DNA of 52,809 bases, taken from positions 1 to 52,809 of the forward strand of contig NZ_JTLI01000023.1 of the NCBI RefSeq assembly GCF_000799075.1, written 5' to 3'. This document shows positions 25,242-34,109 of this stretch, piece after piece. This DNA comes from Cetobacterium sp. ZOR0034 (GTDB lineage Bacteria; Fusobacteriota; Fusobacteriia; Fusobacteriales; Fusobacteriaceae). The notes below the pieces were generated by a model. It searched no databases and was not told the origin of the DNA. It saw only the letters and a list, made by a program, of their open reading frames with translations. The translations under genes and the position numbers were made by a program. Each line of letters opens with the position of its first letter. The first letter of the stretch is position 1.

Positions 25242-27866
25242 ATGACACTAATAAATACAATAGAAAAAGTAAGATTAGCTCAAAAAGAATATGCTAAATT
25301 TACACAAGAAAAAGTAGATGAAATCTTTAGAGAAGCTTCATTAGCTGCAAATAATGCTAGAATAAAATTAGCTAAAATGGCAGTAGAAGAAACTGGAATG
25401 GGAATTGTTGAAGATAAAGTTATAAAAAATCACTTTGCTTCAGAATATATTTATAACTCATACAAGGATACAAAAACTTGTGGAGTAATAGAAGAAGATA
25501 TGGCTTACGGAGTACAAAAAATAGCTGAGCCAATCGGAGTTATTGCAGGAATCGTTCCTACAACTAACCCAACATCAACTGCAATATTCAAAGCTTTATT
25601 AGCTTTAAAAACAAGAAATGCAATCATTTTTTCTCCACACCCAAGAGCAAAAAATGCAACTATAGAAGCTGCTAGAATAGTTTTAGAAGCAGCAGTAAAA
25701 GCTGGAGCACCAAAAGATATAATCGGATGGATAGCAGAACCTTCAGTTCAAGCTTCAAATGATTTAATGAAGATGGCGGATCTTATATTAGCAACTGGAG
25801 GACCAGGAATGGTTAAAGCTGCTTACTCGTCAGGAACACCTGCAATCGGAGTTGGAGCTGGAAATACACCAGTAATCATCGATGAAACTGCTCATATAAA
25901 AATGGCAGTAAACTCAATCTTATTATCTAAGACATTTGATAACGGAGTTATTTGTGCATCTGAGCAAGCAGTAATCATACCAGCGTCAATCTATGATAAA
26001 GTAAAAGAGGAGTTTGCAGCAAGAAATGCTTACATCTTAAAAGGTGAAGAAGTAGATAAAGTAAGAAAAACAATAGTTATCGATGGACACTTAAATGGAG
26101 ATATCGTAGGACAATCAGCATATAAAATAGCTAAAATGGCAGGAGTAAATGTTCCTGAAACTACAAAGGTAATAATCGGAGAAGTTGAATCAGTAGAGTT
26201 AGAAGAATCATTCTCTCATGAAAAGTTATCTCCAGTATTAGCAATGTACAAAGCTACTAATTTTGAAGATGCTTTAAAGAAAGCTGACAGATTAATCGAA
26301 TTAGGAGGAATGGGACATACTTCAGTTCTATACGCAGATGAATTAATTGCTAAAGATAAAATTGATTTATTTGGACAAACAATGAAAACTGGTAGAACAT
26401 TAATCAACATGCCAGCAGCTCAAGGAGCAATCGGAGATGTATTTAACTTCAAATTAGCACCATCATTAACTTTAGGATGTGGATCGTGGGGAGGAAACGC
26501 TGTTTCTGAAAACGTTGGAGTTAAACACTTAATCAATATAAAAACAGTTGCTAAAAGGAGAGAAAATATGTTATGGTTTAGAATTCCTGAAAGAGTTTAC
26601 TTCAAATTCGGATCTCTTCCTGTAGCTTTAGAAGAGTTAAAAGGAAAGAAAAAAGCTGTAATCGTAACTGACCAACAATTAGCTACATTAGGATATACAG
26701 ATCATATAACTACAGTTTTAGAAAATATCGGAGTAGATTTCAGAGTGTTCTCAGATGTACAAGCTGATCCAACTTTAAGTGTAGTTGAAAAAGGTGCAGA
26801 ATTAATGAGAGGATACAATCCAGACGTAATCATCGCTCTTGGTGGAGGATCAGCAATGGATGCTGCTAAGATTATGTGGGTTATGTATGAGCACCCATCT
26901 GTAAACTTCAAAGATTTAGCTATGACATTCATGGATATTAGAAAGAGAATAGTTAAATTCCCTAAAATGGGAGAGAAAGCTGAGTTCTGGGCAGTAGCAA
27001 CTTCAGCAGGAACAGGATCAGAAGTAACTCCATTCGCAGTTATAACTGATGATGCTACAGGAGTAAAATATCCTCTAGCTGACTACGAAATTACACCAAA
27101 TGTAGCAGTAGTAGATCCTCAATTAATGTTATCAATGCCAGCTGGATTAACAGCAGCATCAGGAATAGACGTTGTAACACATGCTGTAGAAGCATATGTA
27201 TCAGTATTAGCTTCAGAATTTACTAATCCATTAGCATTAGAAGCTACAAGATTAACATTTAAATATCTTCCAGAATCTGTAAAAGGAGGAGCGACAGCAG
27301 TAAAAGCTAAAGAAAAGATGGCAAACGCATCTTGTATGGCTGGAATGGCATTCTCGAATGCATTCTTAGGAATATGTCACTCAATGGCTCATAAATTAGG
27401 GGCAGCTTTCCACTTACCACATGGAGTAGCAAACGCTTTATTATTAGATGAAGTAATTAGATTTAATGCAACTGATAAACCATTCAAGATGGCAGGATTT
27501 GCACAATATAAATATCCTAACGCAAAAGAGCGTTATGCAAAATTAGCTGACTACTTAGGATTAACAAAAGGAACTGAAACTCCAGAAGAGAAAGCTAAGT
27601 TATTAAGAAAGAAATTAGCAGAATTAAAAGCTGAAATTGGAATAAAATCAACAATTGCAGAATACGGAATTTCTGAGCAAGAATACTTAGCTAAATTAGA
27701 TCAAATGGTAGAGGATGCATTCGATGACCAATGTACAGGTGCAAACCCTAGATATCCATTAATGAGCGACTTAAAAGAGATGTACTTAAGAGCTTACTAT
27801 GGACCAGAGAAGTATTTAGCTATGCAAAAAAAGAGCGAAGAAAAAGTAGAAAAAAAAGCAAAATAA
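25242..27866 (+). CDS. adhE: Bifunctional aldehyde-alcohol dehydrogenase AdhE
   Basis: An 874-residue fermentation enzyme. It reduces acetyl-CoA to acetaldehyde and then ethanol, regenerating two NAD+. The N-terminal acylating aldehyde dehydrogenase half (about residues 1-440) has the catalytic cysteine C238 in NGVICASEQ. A linker is followed by the iron-dependent alcohol dehydrogenase half, with the NAD-binding GGGSAMDAAK and iron ligands in DVVTHAVEAY and the HSMAHKLG and HLPHG segments. AdhE forms long filaments (spirosomes) in other bacteria. The ribosome site is AAAGGAGTGA. It is monocistronic, with a symmetric terminator behind it. The AT-rich upstream region holds no clean promoter beyond a TATACT at 25197. 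Confidence 0.97.
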   Translation: MTLINTIEKVRLAQKEYAKFTQEKVDEIFREASLAANNARIKLAKMAVEETGMGIVEDKVIKNHFASEYIYNSYKDTKTCGVIEEDMAYGVQKIAEPIGVIAGIVPTTNPTSTAIFKALLALKTRNAIIFSPHPRAKNATIEAARIVLEAAVKAGAPKDIIGWIAEPSVQASNDLMKMADLILATGGPGMVKAAYSSGTPAIGVGAGNTPVIIDETAHIKMAVNSILLSKTFDNGVICASEQAVIIPASIYDKVKEEFAARNAYILKGEEVDKVRKTIVIDGHLNGDIVGQSAYKIAKMAGVNVPETTKVIIGEVESVELEESFSHEKLSPVLAMYKATNFEDALKKADRLIELGGMGHTSVLYADELIAKDKIDLFGQTMKTGRTLINMPAAQGAIGDVFNFKLAPSLTLGCGSWGGNAVSENVGVKHLINIKTVAKRRENMLWFRIPERVYFKFGSLPVALEELKGKKKAVIVTDQQLATLGYTDHITTVLENIGVDFRVFSDVQADPTLSVVEKGAELMRGYNPDVIIALGGGSAMDAAKIMWVMYEHPSVNFKDLAMTFMDIRKRIVKFPKMGEKAEFWAVATSAGTGSEVTPFAVITDDATGVKYPLADYEITPNVAVVDPQLMLSMPAGLTAASGIDVVTHAVEAYVSVLASEFTNPLALEATRLTFKYLPESVKGGATAVKAKEKMANASCMAGMAFSNAFLGICHSMAHKLGAAFHLPHGVANALLLDEVIRFNATDKPFKMAGFAQYKYPNAKERYAKLADYLGLTKGTETPEEKAKLLRKKLAELKAEIGIKSTIAEYGISEQEYLAKLDQMVEDAFDDQCTGANPRYPLMSDLKEMYLRAYYGPEKYLAMQKKSEEKVEKKAK

Positions 27867-27902
27867 AATTTAGCCACCTTAATTAAATTTAGTCGTATAA
27901 AA

Positions 27903-27937
27903 AGTAAAAACCTCCTAAGAAATTAGGAGGTTTTACT
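27903..27937. terminator. Bidirectional terminator between adhE and the DUF2147 gene
   Basis: CCTCCTAA and TTAGGAGG pair perfectly around a GAAA loop. The stem is extended by AGTAAAAA/TTTTACT with one bulge. A and T tracts on both sides suit both converging transcripts. Confidence 0.88.
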
Positions 27938-27948
27938 TATAATAAAGA

Positions 27949-28410
27949 TTATTTAATTTTTGTCCAAGTTTGTTTAGAACCAATTAGTCCAGATTTATCT
28001 AAGCTTCCTTTAACAATGATAGTATTAGCATCTTTAAAGGAAATTGAGCAGTAGTATGTTTTTCCATTTTCTGGATTGTAGATGAACCCGTTTTCAAATC
28101 TATCTTTTTCAGGGTTGTATGTGAATTCACTAACGAAGTTTATACCAACTAAAGGTCTTGATTTTAAATTTTCATCAGAGTTAGCTAAATCTAGTTTCAT
28201 TTGTCCTTCTAATTTGTGACCTTTCTCATAAACTGGGATAGTTAGCTCATTAATTTTTCCAAAATACTTATTTTCTACTTTGTAAAATTCAACGATTATT
28301 TGGTTTCCGTTTTTAGCTTTTTCGGTAATCCATTTTCCAGAGATATCCTCTTCTTTTGAGAAAGTTAAAGAACTGAAAATTAAAGTTAATAGTAAAAATA
28401 ATTTTTTCAT
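27949..28410 (-). CDS. Exported DUF2147-family protein
   Basis: A 153-residue protein with an N-terminal Sec signal peptide (MKKLFLLLTLIFSSLTFS, cleavage probably near residue 18) and no other membrane segment, so it is periplasmic or secreted. The mature part has the DUF2147 pattern: GKWITE at its start, GQMKLDL, RPLVGINFV, NGFIYNPENGKTYYCS and a closing SKQTWTK. Members are small beta-barrel-like proteins of unknown function, often found in pathogens and marine bacteria. The ATG follows GGAGG. It is monocistronic and divergent from the peptide transporter, with its own strong promoter. Confidence 0.85.
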   Translation of the reverse strand: MKKLFLLLTLIFSSLTFSKEEDISGKWITEKAKNGNQIIVEFYKVENKYFGKINELTIPVYEKGHKLEGQMKLDLANSDENLKSRPLVGINFVSEFTYNPEKDRFENGFIYNPENGKTYYCSISFKDANTIIVKGSLDKSGLIGSKQTWTKIK

Positions 28411-28439
28411 TATAAATCCTCCAAAATTTTATTTTTTAT

Positions 28440-28468
28440 ATTATAACAGGTGTAATTAAATAAATCAA
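28440..28468 (-). promoter_or_regulatory. Promoter of the DUF2147 gene
   Basis: On the minus strand TTGATT (28468-28463), a 17-base spacer, and TATAAT (28445-28440) preceded by TGT (extended -10). Confidence 0.75.
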
Positions 28469-28562
28469 TACCGAAAAAAAGAACAAAATAAAAATATTTT
28501 TTCTTTTTTCAGTAATATTGAAAAAATTTATTTTTTAAATGGAGCTCATTTATTAAATAAAT

Positions 28563-28591
28563 TTGATTTGTACGATATAAAAGGTTATATT
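28563..28591 (+). promoter_or_regulatory. Promoter of the peptide ABC transporter operon
   Basis: TTGATT at 28563-28568, a 17-base spacer, and TATATT at 28586-28591. The leader is about 58 bases to the binding-protein start. The rest of this 245-base divergent gap is AT-rich and shows nothing else. Confidence 0.65.
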
Positions 28592-28655
28592 TTATTAAGA
28601 ATATTAAAAAAATAAAATCTTAAAATTAAACAAAAAAAACTATAGGGGGATAAAA

Positions 28656-30158
28656 ATGAAGAAAAAAATACTTTTATTAAGTGCTTTAGCAATATTTTTA
28701 GGAAATAGTTTAAATGCAGTAGCAAGTAAAGATACTTTGATTGTAGCGCAAGGAGCTGATGCGAAAGTTTTAGATCCTCATGCAACAAATGATCAACCAT
28801 CTTCTAGAGTGGCAGGACAAATCTATGATTCATTAGTAAAACAAGATATCAATATGAATATAATTCCTGGTTTAGCTGAAAGTTGGACTCAAATTGATGA
28901 TACAACAACTGAATTTAAATTAAGAAAAGGTGTAAAGTTCCATAATGGAGAACCTCTAACAGCGGATGATGTAAAGTTCACGTTAGATAGAATGAAATCA
29001 TCACCTCAAGTATCACATATAATTAAAGCCATTGATTCAGTTGAAGTAGTGGACGATAATACAGTAAGAATAAAAACAGATAAACCGTTTGGTGCCTTAT
29101 TAAGTCATCTATCACATACAGCTGCATCGATTTTAAATAGAGAGGCAGTTGAAAAAGGTGGTTCAGCTTATGGTCAAAATCCAGTAGGAACAGGACCTTA
29201 TAAATTTGTTAGTTGGCAAGCTGGAGATAGAATAACTCTTCAAGCAAATCCTGAATATTATTTAGGAAAAGCTCCAACTGAAAAAGTAATTTTTAGAAGT
29301 ATAGTTGAAGGAACAAATAGAACAATAGGATTAGAGACTGGTGAAGTTGATATCGCATATGATTTAGAACCTGTGGATAAAGAGATGGTAAAATCGTTAC
29401 CAACTTTAGATTATGTGGAGGAACCATCGTTATCAATGGCATACATAGGGTTTAACGTGAATAAAGAAGCGTTAAAAGATAAAAAAGTAAGACAAGCAAT
29501 TTCTTATGCTTTAAATGTACAAGATATAATTGATGTTGCATACCAAGGGTCAGGAGCAAAAGCAAACTCGCCAATAGGACCAAAAGTATTTGGCTATAAT
29601 CCTAATGCAAAAGGGTACGATTATAATCCTGAAAAAGCAAAAGAGTTATTAAAAGAAGCTGGATATGAAAAGGGATTAAAGTTAAAGTTATGGACAAATG
29701 ATAATCCTACAAGAAGAGATATAGCTGTAATAGCTCAAGATCAATTAAAACAAGTTGGAATAGATGTAACTATTGAAACTCTTGAATGGGGAGCATACTT
29801 AGATGGAACAGCAAGAGGAGAGCACGATATGTTTATTTTAGGATGGGTTTCTGTAACAGGAGATGCTGATTATGGATTAGAGCCTTTATTTAACTCTGCA
29901 AATAAAGGTGGAGCAGGAAATAGATCATTCTATGAAAATCCAAAAGTTGATGAATTATTAACAAAAGCAAAAAATTCAACAAATCCAGAAGAAAGAAAAG
30001 CGTATTACTATGAAGCTCAAGAAATAATTCAAGAGGATGCACCTATATTTACAATAGCTTATACAACTCAAAATATAGGAAAGCAAAAAACTGTTGAAGG
30101 ATTCCAAATGCACCCAGCAGGACATCATAAAATATACGGAGCGTACAAAACAAAATAA
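28656..30158 (+). CDS. Peptide-type ABC transporter substrate-binding protein (SBP family 5)
   Basis: A 500-residue periplasmic binding protein of the OppA/DppA/NikA family. The signal peptide is MKKKILLLSALAIFLGNSLNAVA, cleaved about residue 23. There is no lipobox cysteine, so it is a soluble periplasmic protein, as expected in a diderm. Family signatures are YDSLVKQD, ESWTQIDDTTTEFKLRKGVKFHNG and GTGPYKFVSWQAGD. The ligand is likely a di- or oligopeptide, but this family also binds nickel, glutathione or sugars, so the substrate is open. The ribosome site is AGGGGG. It is first in the operon, and its own 3' hairpin suggests it is made in excess over the membrane parts. Confidence 0.9.
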   Translation: MKKKILLLSALAIFLGNSLNAVASKDTLIVAQGADAKVLDPHATNDQPSSRVAGQIYDSLVKQDINMNIIPGLAESWTQIDDTTTEFKLRKGVKFHNGEPLTADDVKFTLDRMKSSPQVSHIIKAIDSVEVVDDNTVRIKTDKPFGALLSHLSHTAASILNREAVEKGGSAYGQNPVGTGPYKFVSWQAGDRITLQANPEYYLGKAPTEKVIFRSIVEGTNRTIGLETGEVDIAYDLEPVDKEMVKSLPTLDYVEEPSLSMAYIGFNVNKEALKDKKVRQAISYALNVQDIIDVAYQGSGAKANSPIGPKVFGYNPNAKGYDYNPEKAKELLKEAGYEKGLKLKLWTNDNPTRRDIAVIAQDQLKQVGIDVTIETLEWGAYLDGTARGEHDMFILGWVSVTGDADYGLEPLFNSANKGGAGNRSFYENPKVDELLTKAKNSTNPEERKAYYYEAQEIIQEDAPIFTIAYTTQNIGKQKTVEGFQMHPAGHHKIYGAYKTK

Positions 30159-30174
30159 CATATAAATAAAATTT

Positions 30175-30202
30175 AGAAAGGAAACCTTTTGGTTTCCTTT
30201 CT
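30175..30202 (+). other. Intercistronic hairpin between binding protein and permease genes
   Basis: A perfect 12-bp stem AGAAAGGAAACC/GGTTTCCTTTCT with a TTTT loop, not followed by a T run. It lies in the 72-base gap within the operon. Such hairpins often protect the upstream message or partly stop transcription, which would give more binding protein than permease. Confidence 0.75.
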
Positions 30203-30230
30203 AGTATAAAGCAAATAAAGGGGGATACAC

Positions 30231-31157
30231 ATGCACAAGTATATATTAAAAAGAATACTGTTACTAATACCAGTATTGTTAGGAGTATCGTTTCTAGTAT
30301 TTACAATAATGTCATTTACACCAGGAGATCCAGCACAACTTATCTTAGGAGAAAGTGCTCCTAGGGAAGCTGTAGCTCAATTGAGAGCAGAGATGGGATT
30401 GAATGATCCATTTATAGTTCAATATATCAGATTTGTTAAAAATGCAGTAGTAGGAAATTTTGGACAGTCTTATACTACAGGAAGAGAGGTATTTGGAGAG
30501 ATATTCTCGAGATTCCCGAATACACTAATATTAGCAGTTTTAGGAATAATTATAGCTGTTTGCATTGGAATTCCTTTAGGGATAATTTCAGCAACAAGAC
30601 AGTATACATTAATAGATAGCGTGAGTATGATAGGAGCACTTTTAGGTGTATCAATGCCAGTGTTCTGGTTAGGGTTAATGTTAATCTTAACATTCTCAGT
30701 AAATTTAAGATGGTTACCTTCTGGAGGATTTGATGGATTAAAAAGTTTGATTTTACCATCGATTACATTAGGGGTAGGATCGGCAGCCATAATTACTCGT
30801 ATGACTCGTTCTTCTATGTTAGAAGTTATAAGACAAGACTACATTAGAACGGCAAGAGCTAAGGGGGTAGCAGAAAAAGTTGTAATAAATAAGCATGCTC
30901 TAAAAAATGCTTTGATACCAGTTATAACAGTAGTTGGATTACAATTTGGTGGACTTTTAGGAGGAGCTGTATTAACAGAATCAGTTTATTCATGGCCTGG
31001 TGTAGGAAGAATGATGGTTGATGCCATTAGACAAAAAGATACACCGACAGTTTTAGCATCGGTAATTTTCTTGGCGGTAACGTTTAGTATAGTAAACTTA
31101 GCAGTTGATATATTATACGCTTATGTAGATCCAAGAATAAAATCGCAATACAAATAG
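30231..31157 (+). CDS. Peptide ABC transporter permease, DppB type
   Basis: A 308-residue inner-membrane permease with six hydrophobic helices. The N-terminal signature is MHKYILKRILLLIPVLLG followed by FTPGDPA, standard for DppB/OppB. The EAA loop that contacts the ATPase reads VIRQDYIRTARAKGV. It forms a heterodimeric channel with the next gene's product. The ribosome site is AAAGGGGG. The gap to the next gene is only 13 bases. Confidence 0.93.
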   Translation: MHKYILKRILLLIPVLLGVSFLVFTIMSFTPGDPAQLILGESAPREAVAQLRAEMGLNDPFIVQYIRFVKNAVVGNFGQSYTTGREVFGEIFSRFPNTLILAVLGIIIAVCIGIPLGIISATRQYTLIDSVSMIGALLGVSMPVFWLGLMLILTFSVNLRWLPSGGFDGLKSLILPSITLGVGSAAIITRMTRSSMLEVIRQDYIRTARAKGVAEKVVINKHALKNALIPVITVVGLQFGGLLGGAVLTESVYSWPGVGRMMVDAIRQKDTPTVLASVIFLAVTFSIVNLAVDILYAYVDPRIKSQYK

Positions 31158-31170
31158 AGGGGTGAATAAA

Positions 31171-32055
31171 GTGGAGACTACTACAAAAAATGAAAATATT
31201 GGAAAAAAAAGAAGCCAATGGGCTGAATTATGGAAAAATTTAAAAAGAAATAAGATGGCATTGTTTGGTTTAGTTATATTGGTTATAATAGTTTTACTTG
31301 CGTTATTTGCGGATCAAATAGCTAACTATGATCAAGTTGTTATAAAGCAAAATTTAAGAATGAGATTAAAACCTCCTTCATCAACTCATTGGTTAGGAAC
31401 GGATGAGTTTGGAAGAGATATTTTTGCAAGATTAGTTCATGGAGCTAGAGTATCGTTAAAAGTTGGAATATTAGCTGTAGGGATTGCTATAATTGCAGGT
31501 GGATTTTTAGGGGCCATTGCAGGATATTATGGTGGTAAATTAGATAATATTATAATGAGAGTAATGGATATTTTCTTAGCAGTACCTAGTATATTATTAG
31601 CAATTGCAATTGTATCAGCACTAGGACCGAATTTATTAAATTTAATGATAGCTGTAAGTATCTCTTCGATACCTAGATATGCTAGAATAGTAAGAGCATC
31701 TGTTCTGTCAATAAGAGATCAAGAGTTTATCGAAGCAGCAAGAGCGATTGGAGCAAGTGACGCAAGAATAATATTCAGACATATTATTCCTAACTCTTTA
31801 GCACCTGTAATTGTACAAGGAACTTTAGGGGTTGCTAATGCAATATTATCGACAGCAGGATTGAGCTTTATAGGATTAGGAATCCAACCACCAGCACCAG
31901 AGTGGGGATCAATGCTATCAGGAGGTAGACAATACCTGAGATATGCATGGTGGGTAACTACATTCCCAGGAGTATCAATCATGATAACAATTCTATCACT
32001 AAATCTTTTAGGAGATGGATTGAGAGATGCATTAGATCCGAGATTAAAACAATAA
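31171..32055 (+). CDS. Peptide ABC transporter permease, DppC type
   Basis: A 294-residue permease partner. It has an N-terminal cytoplasmic stretch, a first transmembrane helix (MALFGLVILVIIVLLALFA), then HWLGTDEFGRDIFARLVHGAR, the signature that follows it in DppC/OppC, and the EAA loop FIEAARAIGASDARII. The frame is open from a GTG at 31162, but the ribosome site GAGGGG abuts that codon. The second GTG at 31171 has an 8-base spacing and is the better start. Confidence 0.92.
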   Translation: METTTKNENIGKKRSQWAELWKNLKRNKMALFGLVILVIIVLLALFADQIANYDQVVIKQNLRMRLKPPSSTHWLGTDEFGRDIFARLVHGARVSLKVGILAVGIAIIAGGFLGAIAGYYGGKLDNIIMRVMDIFLAVPSILLAIAIVSALGPNLLNLMIAVSISSIPRYARIVRASVLSIRDQEFIEAARAIGASDARIIFRHIIPNSLAPVIVQGTLGVANAILSTAGLSFIGLGIQPPAPEWGSMLSGGRQYLRYAWWVTTFPGVSIMITILSLNLLGDGLRDALDPRLKQ

Positions 32056-32078
32056 TTACAGTGGGGGAGATGAACGTA

Positions 32079-33080
32079 ATGGAAAAATTATTAAATATAA
32101 AAAATTTATCTATAAACTATGAAACAAATGATGAGAAAGTTTTAGCAGTTACAGACTTGGAAATCGAATTAAATGAAGGAGAAACATTAGGATTAGTTGG
32201 AGAAACTGGAGCTGGAAAGAGTACAACAGCCTTAGGAATAATGAGACTGGTTCCAAATCCTCCTGGAAAGATTTTGTCGGGTGAGATTTTCTTCCAAGGA
32301 AGAAATTTACTTACAGTTTCAGAAGAGGATATGAGAGCTATAAGAGGAAGACAGATAAGTATGATTTTCCAAGATCCGATGACATCTTTAAATCCAGTTT
32401 TAACTGTTGGAGATCAGATAGCTGAAGTTATTCAGATACATGAAAAGCTTTCAACAAAAGATGCGATGGAAAAAGCAAGTGAGATGTTGGAATTAGTAGG
32501 AATTCCAGGAAATAGATTGAATGATTATCCACACCAATTCTCGGGAGGAATGAAGCAAAGGGTTGTAATTGCTATTGCCTTGGCATGTAATCCAAAACTT
32601 TTAATAGCGGATGAACCTACGACAGCTCTAGATGTTACGATTCAGGCACAAGTGCTAGACTTGATGAACGATTTAAAAGAAAAATTAAAAACATCAATGA
32701 TTTTAATAACGCATGATTTAGGAGTAGTTGCTCAAGTGTGTGATAAAGTAGCGATAATGTATGCAGGAGAGATTGTAGAATCAGGAACTTTATATGAAAT
32801 TTTTGAAAATCCAAAGCATCCATACACTCATGGATTGTTTGACTCAATACCTAACTTAGATGAAGAGGTAACTAGATTAAGACCAATAAAAGGATTGATG
32901 CCTGATCCGACAAATTTACCAACGGGCTGCAGATTCCACCCGAGATGTCCACATGCACAAGATGAGTGCTCAAAAAGAAGTCCAAGAACTTTTGATGATA
33001 ATGGACATAAAGTTAAATGCTTAGCTTATGAAGGTATAATAAACGTACCTGAGTTACAAGGGGGAAGAAATGGCAGATAA
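32079..33080 (+). CDS. Peptide ABC transporter ATP-binding protein, DppD type
   Basis: A 333-residue ATPase. Walker A is GETGAGKSTT, the signature motif is FSGGMKQR, Walker B is LLIADEPTTALD, and a switch histidine is in ITHDLG. The C-terminal oligopeptide-transporter extension holds a cysteine-rich segment (GCRFHPRCPHAQDEC) that binds an iron-sulphur cluster in relatives. The frame is open far upstream, into the dppC gene, but the start is the ATG at 32079, 9 bases after GGGGGAG. An ATG at 32070 touches the ribosome site and is less likely. Confidence 0.94.
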   Translation: MEKLLNIKNLSINYETNDEKVLAVTDLEIELNEGETLGLVGETGAGKSTTALGIMRLVPNPPGKILSGEIFFQGRNLLTVSEEDMRAIRGRQISMIFQDPMTSLNPVLTVGDQIAEVIQIHEKLSTKDAMEKASEMLELVGIPGNRLNDYPHQFSGGMKQRVVIAIALACNPKLLIADEPTTALDVTIQAQVLDLMNDLKEKLKTSMILITHDLGVVAQVCDKVAIMYAGEIVESGTLYEIFENPKHPYTHGLFDSIPNLDEEVTRLRPIKGLMPDPTNLPTGCRFHPRCPHAQDECSKRSPRTFDDNGHKVKCLAYEGIINVPELQGGRNGR

Positions 33081-34026
33081 AATACTAGAGGTAAAAAACC
33101 TAAAAAAATATTTTAATACACCAAAAGGGTTGCTACATGCAGTTGATGGAGTTACGTTCTCTATTGAAAGGGGAAAAACTTTAGGAGTTGTAGGAGAGTC
33201 TGGTTGTGGAAAATCGACAACTGGAAGAGTTGTTTTGAGGCTTCTTGAAGCGACAGATGGAGAGATTCTGTTTGAAGGTAAGAATATAAGAGAGTATGGA
33301 AAAGCTGAAATGGTTAAATTGAGAGAAGAGATGCAAATAATATTCCAAGATCCATACGCTTCACTAAATCCGAGAATGACTGTAAGTGAGATTATAGCAG
33401 AGCCCTTAATAATACATAAAAAGTGTAAGAATAAAAAAGAGTTAGAAGAGAAAGTATCTAAACTTATGGAAACGGTAGGTTTAAGTGAAAGACTAACAAA
33501 TACTTATCCTCATGAGCTAGATGGAGGAAGAAGACAGAGAATAGGAATAGCAAGAGCACTTGCATTAAATCCTAAATTTATAGTTTGTGATGAGCCTGTT
33601 TCAGCTCTTGATGTATCTATTCAAGCTCAAGTGTTGAACTTAATGAAGGACTTACAAGAGGAGTTTGGACTTACATATATGTTTATAACTCACGATCTAT
33701 CGGTTGTAAAACATTTCTCGGATGATATAGCAGTAATGTACCTTGGGGAATTAGTAGAAAAAGCTCCTGCGAAGGAGTTATTCAAAAATCCGGTGCATCC
33801 ATATACTAAGGCTTTATTGTCGGCGATTCCTGTTCCAAGTTTAAAGCACAAAATGAATAGGGAGAGATTGAAAGGAGAAATAACTTCACCAGTAAACCCA
33901 GGAGTGGGGTGTAGATTTAGAAAAAGATGTCCTATGGCTGTTCCAGAATGTGGAAACTCAACGCCAATACTGAGAGAGATTTCACCAGGACATTTCTATG
34001 CTTGTCATTTGATTGAAAAAAATTAA
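33070..34026 (+). CDS. Peptide ABC transporter ATP-binding protein, DppF type
   Basis: A 318-residue second ATPase of the importer. Walker A is GESGCGKSTT and Walker B is FIVCDEPVSALD. The signature reads LDGGRRQR instead of the usual SGGQRQR, a variant seen in other DppF-type proteins. The C-terminal cysteine segment GCRFRKRCPMAVPEC resembles that of the partner. The gene overlaps the end of the upstream ATPase gene by 11 bases, indicating coupled translation. It is last in the operon. Confidence 0.94.
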   Translation: MADKILEVKNLKKYFNTPKGLLHAVDGVTFSIERGKTLGVVGESGCGKSTTGRVVLRLLEATDGEILFEGKNIREYGKAEMVKLREEMQIIFQDPYASLNPRMTVSEIIAEPLIIHKKCKNKKELEEKVSKLMETVGLSERLTNTYPHELDGGRRQRIGIARALALNPKFIVCDEPVSALDVSIQAQVLNLMKDLQEEFGLTYMFITHDLSVVKHFSDDIAVMYLGELVEKAPAKELFKNPVHPYTKALLSAIPVPSLKHKMNRERLKGEITSPVNPGVGCRFRKRCPMAVPECGNSTPILREISPGHFYACHLIEKN

Positions 34027-34039
34027 AAATATAAAAAGG

Positions 34040-34081
34040 ATAACTCTAAATTTAGTTAAATACTATTTTAGAGTTATTTTT
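34040..34081 (+). terminator. Rho-independent terminator after the peptide transporter operon
   Basis: An 11-bp stem (ATAACTCTAAA with TTTAGAGTTAT), a 16-base loop and a T tract. The long loop makes it weaker than the others in the window. Confidence 0.7.
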
Positions 34082-34109
34082 ATTTTAATGTTATTAAAAG
34101 GAGGGAATC

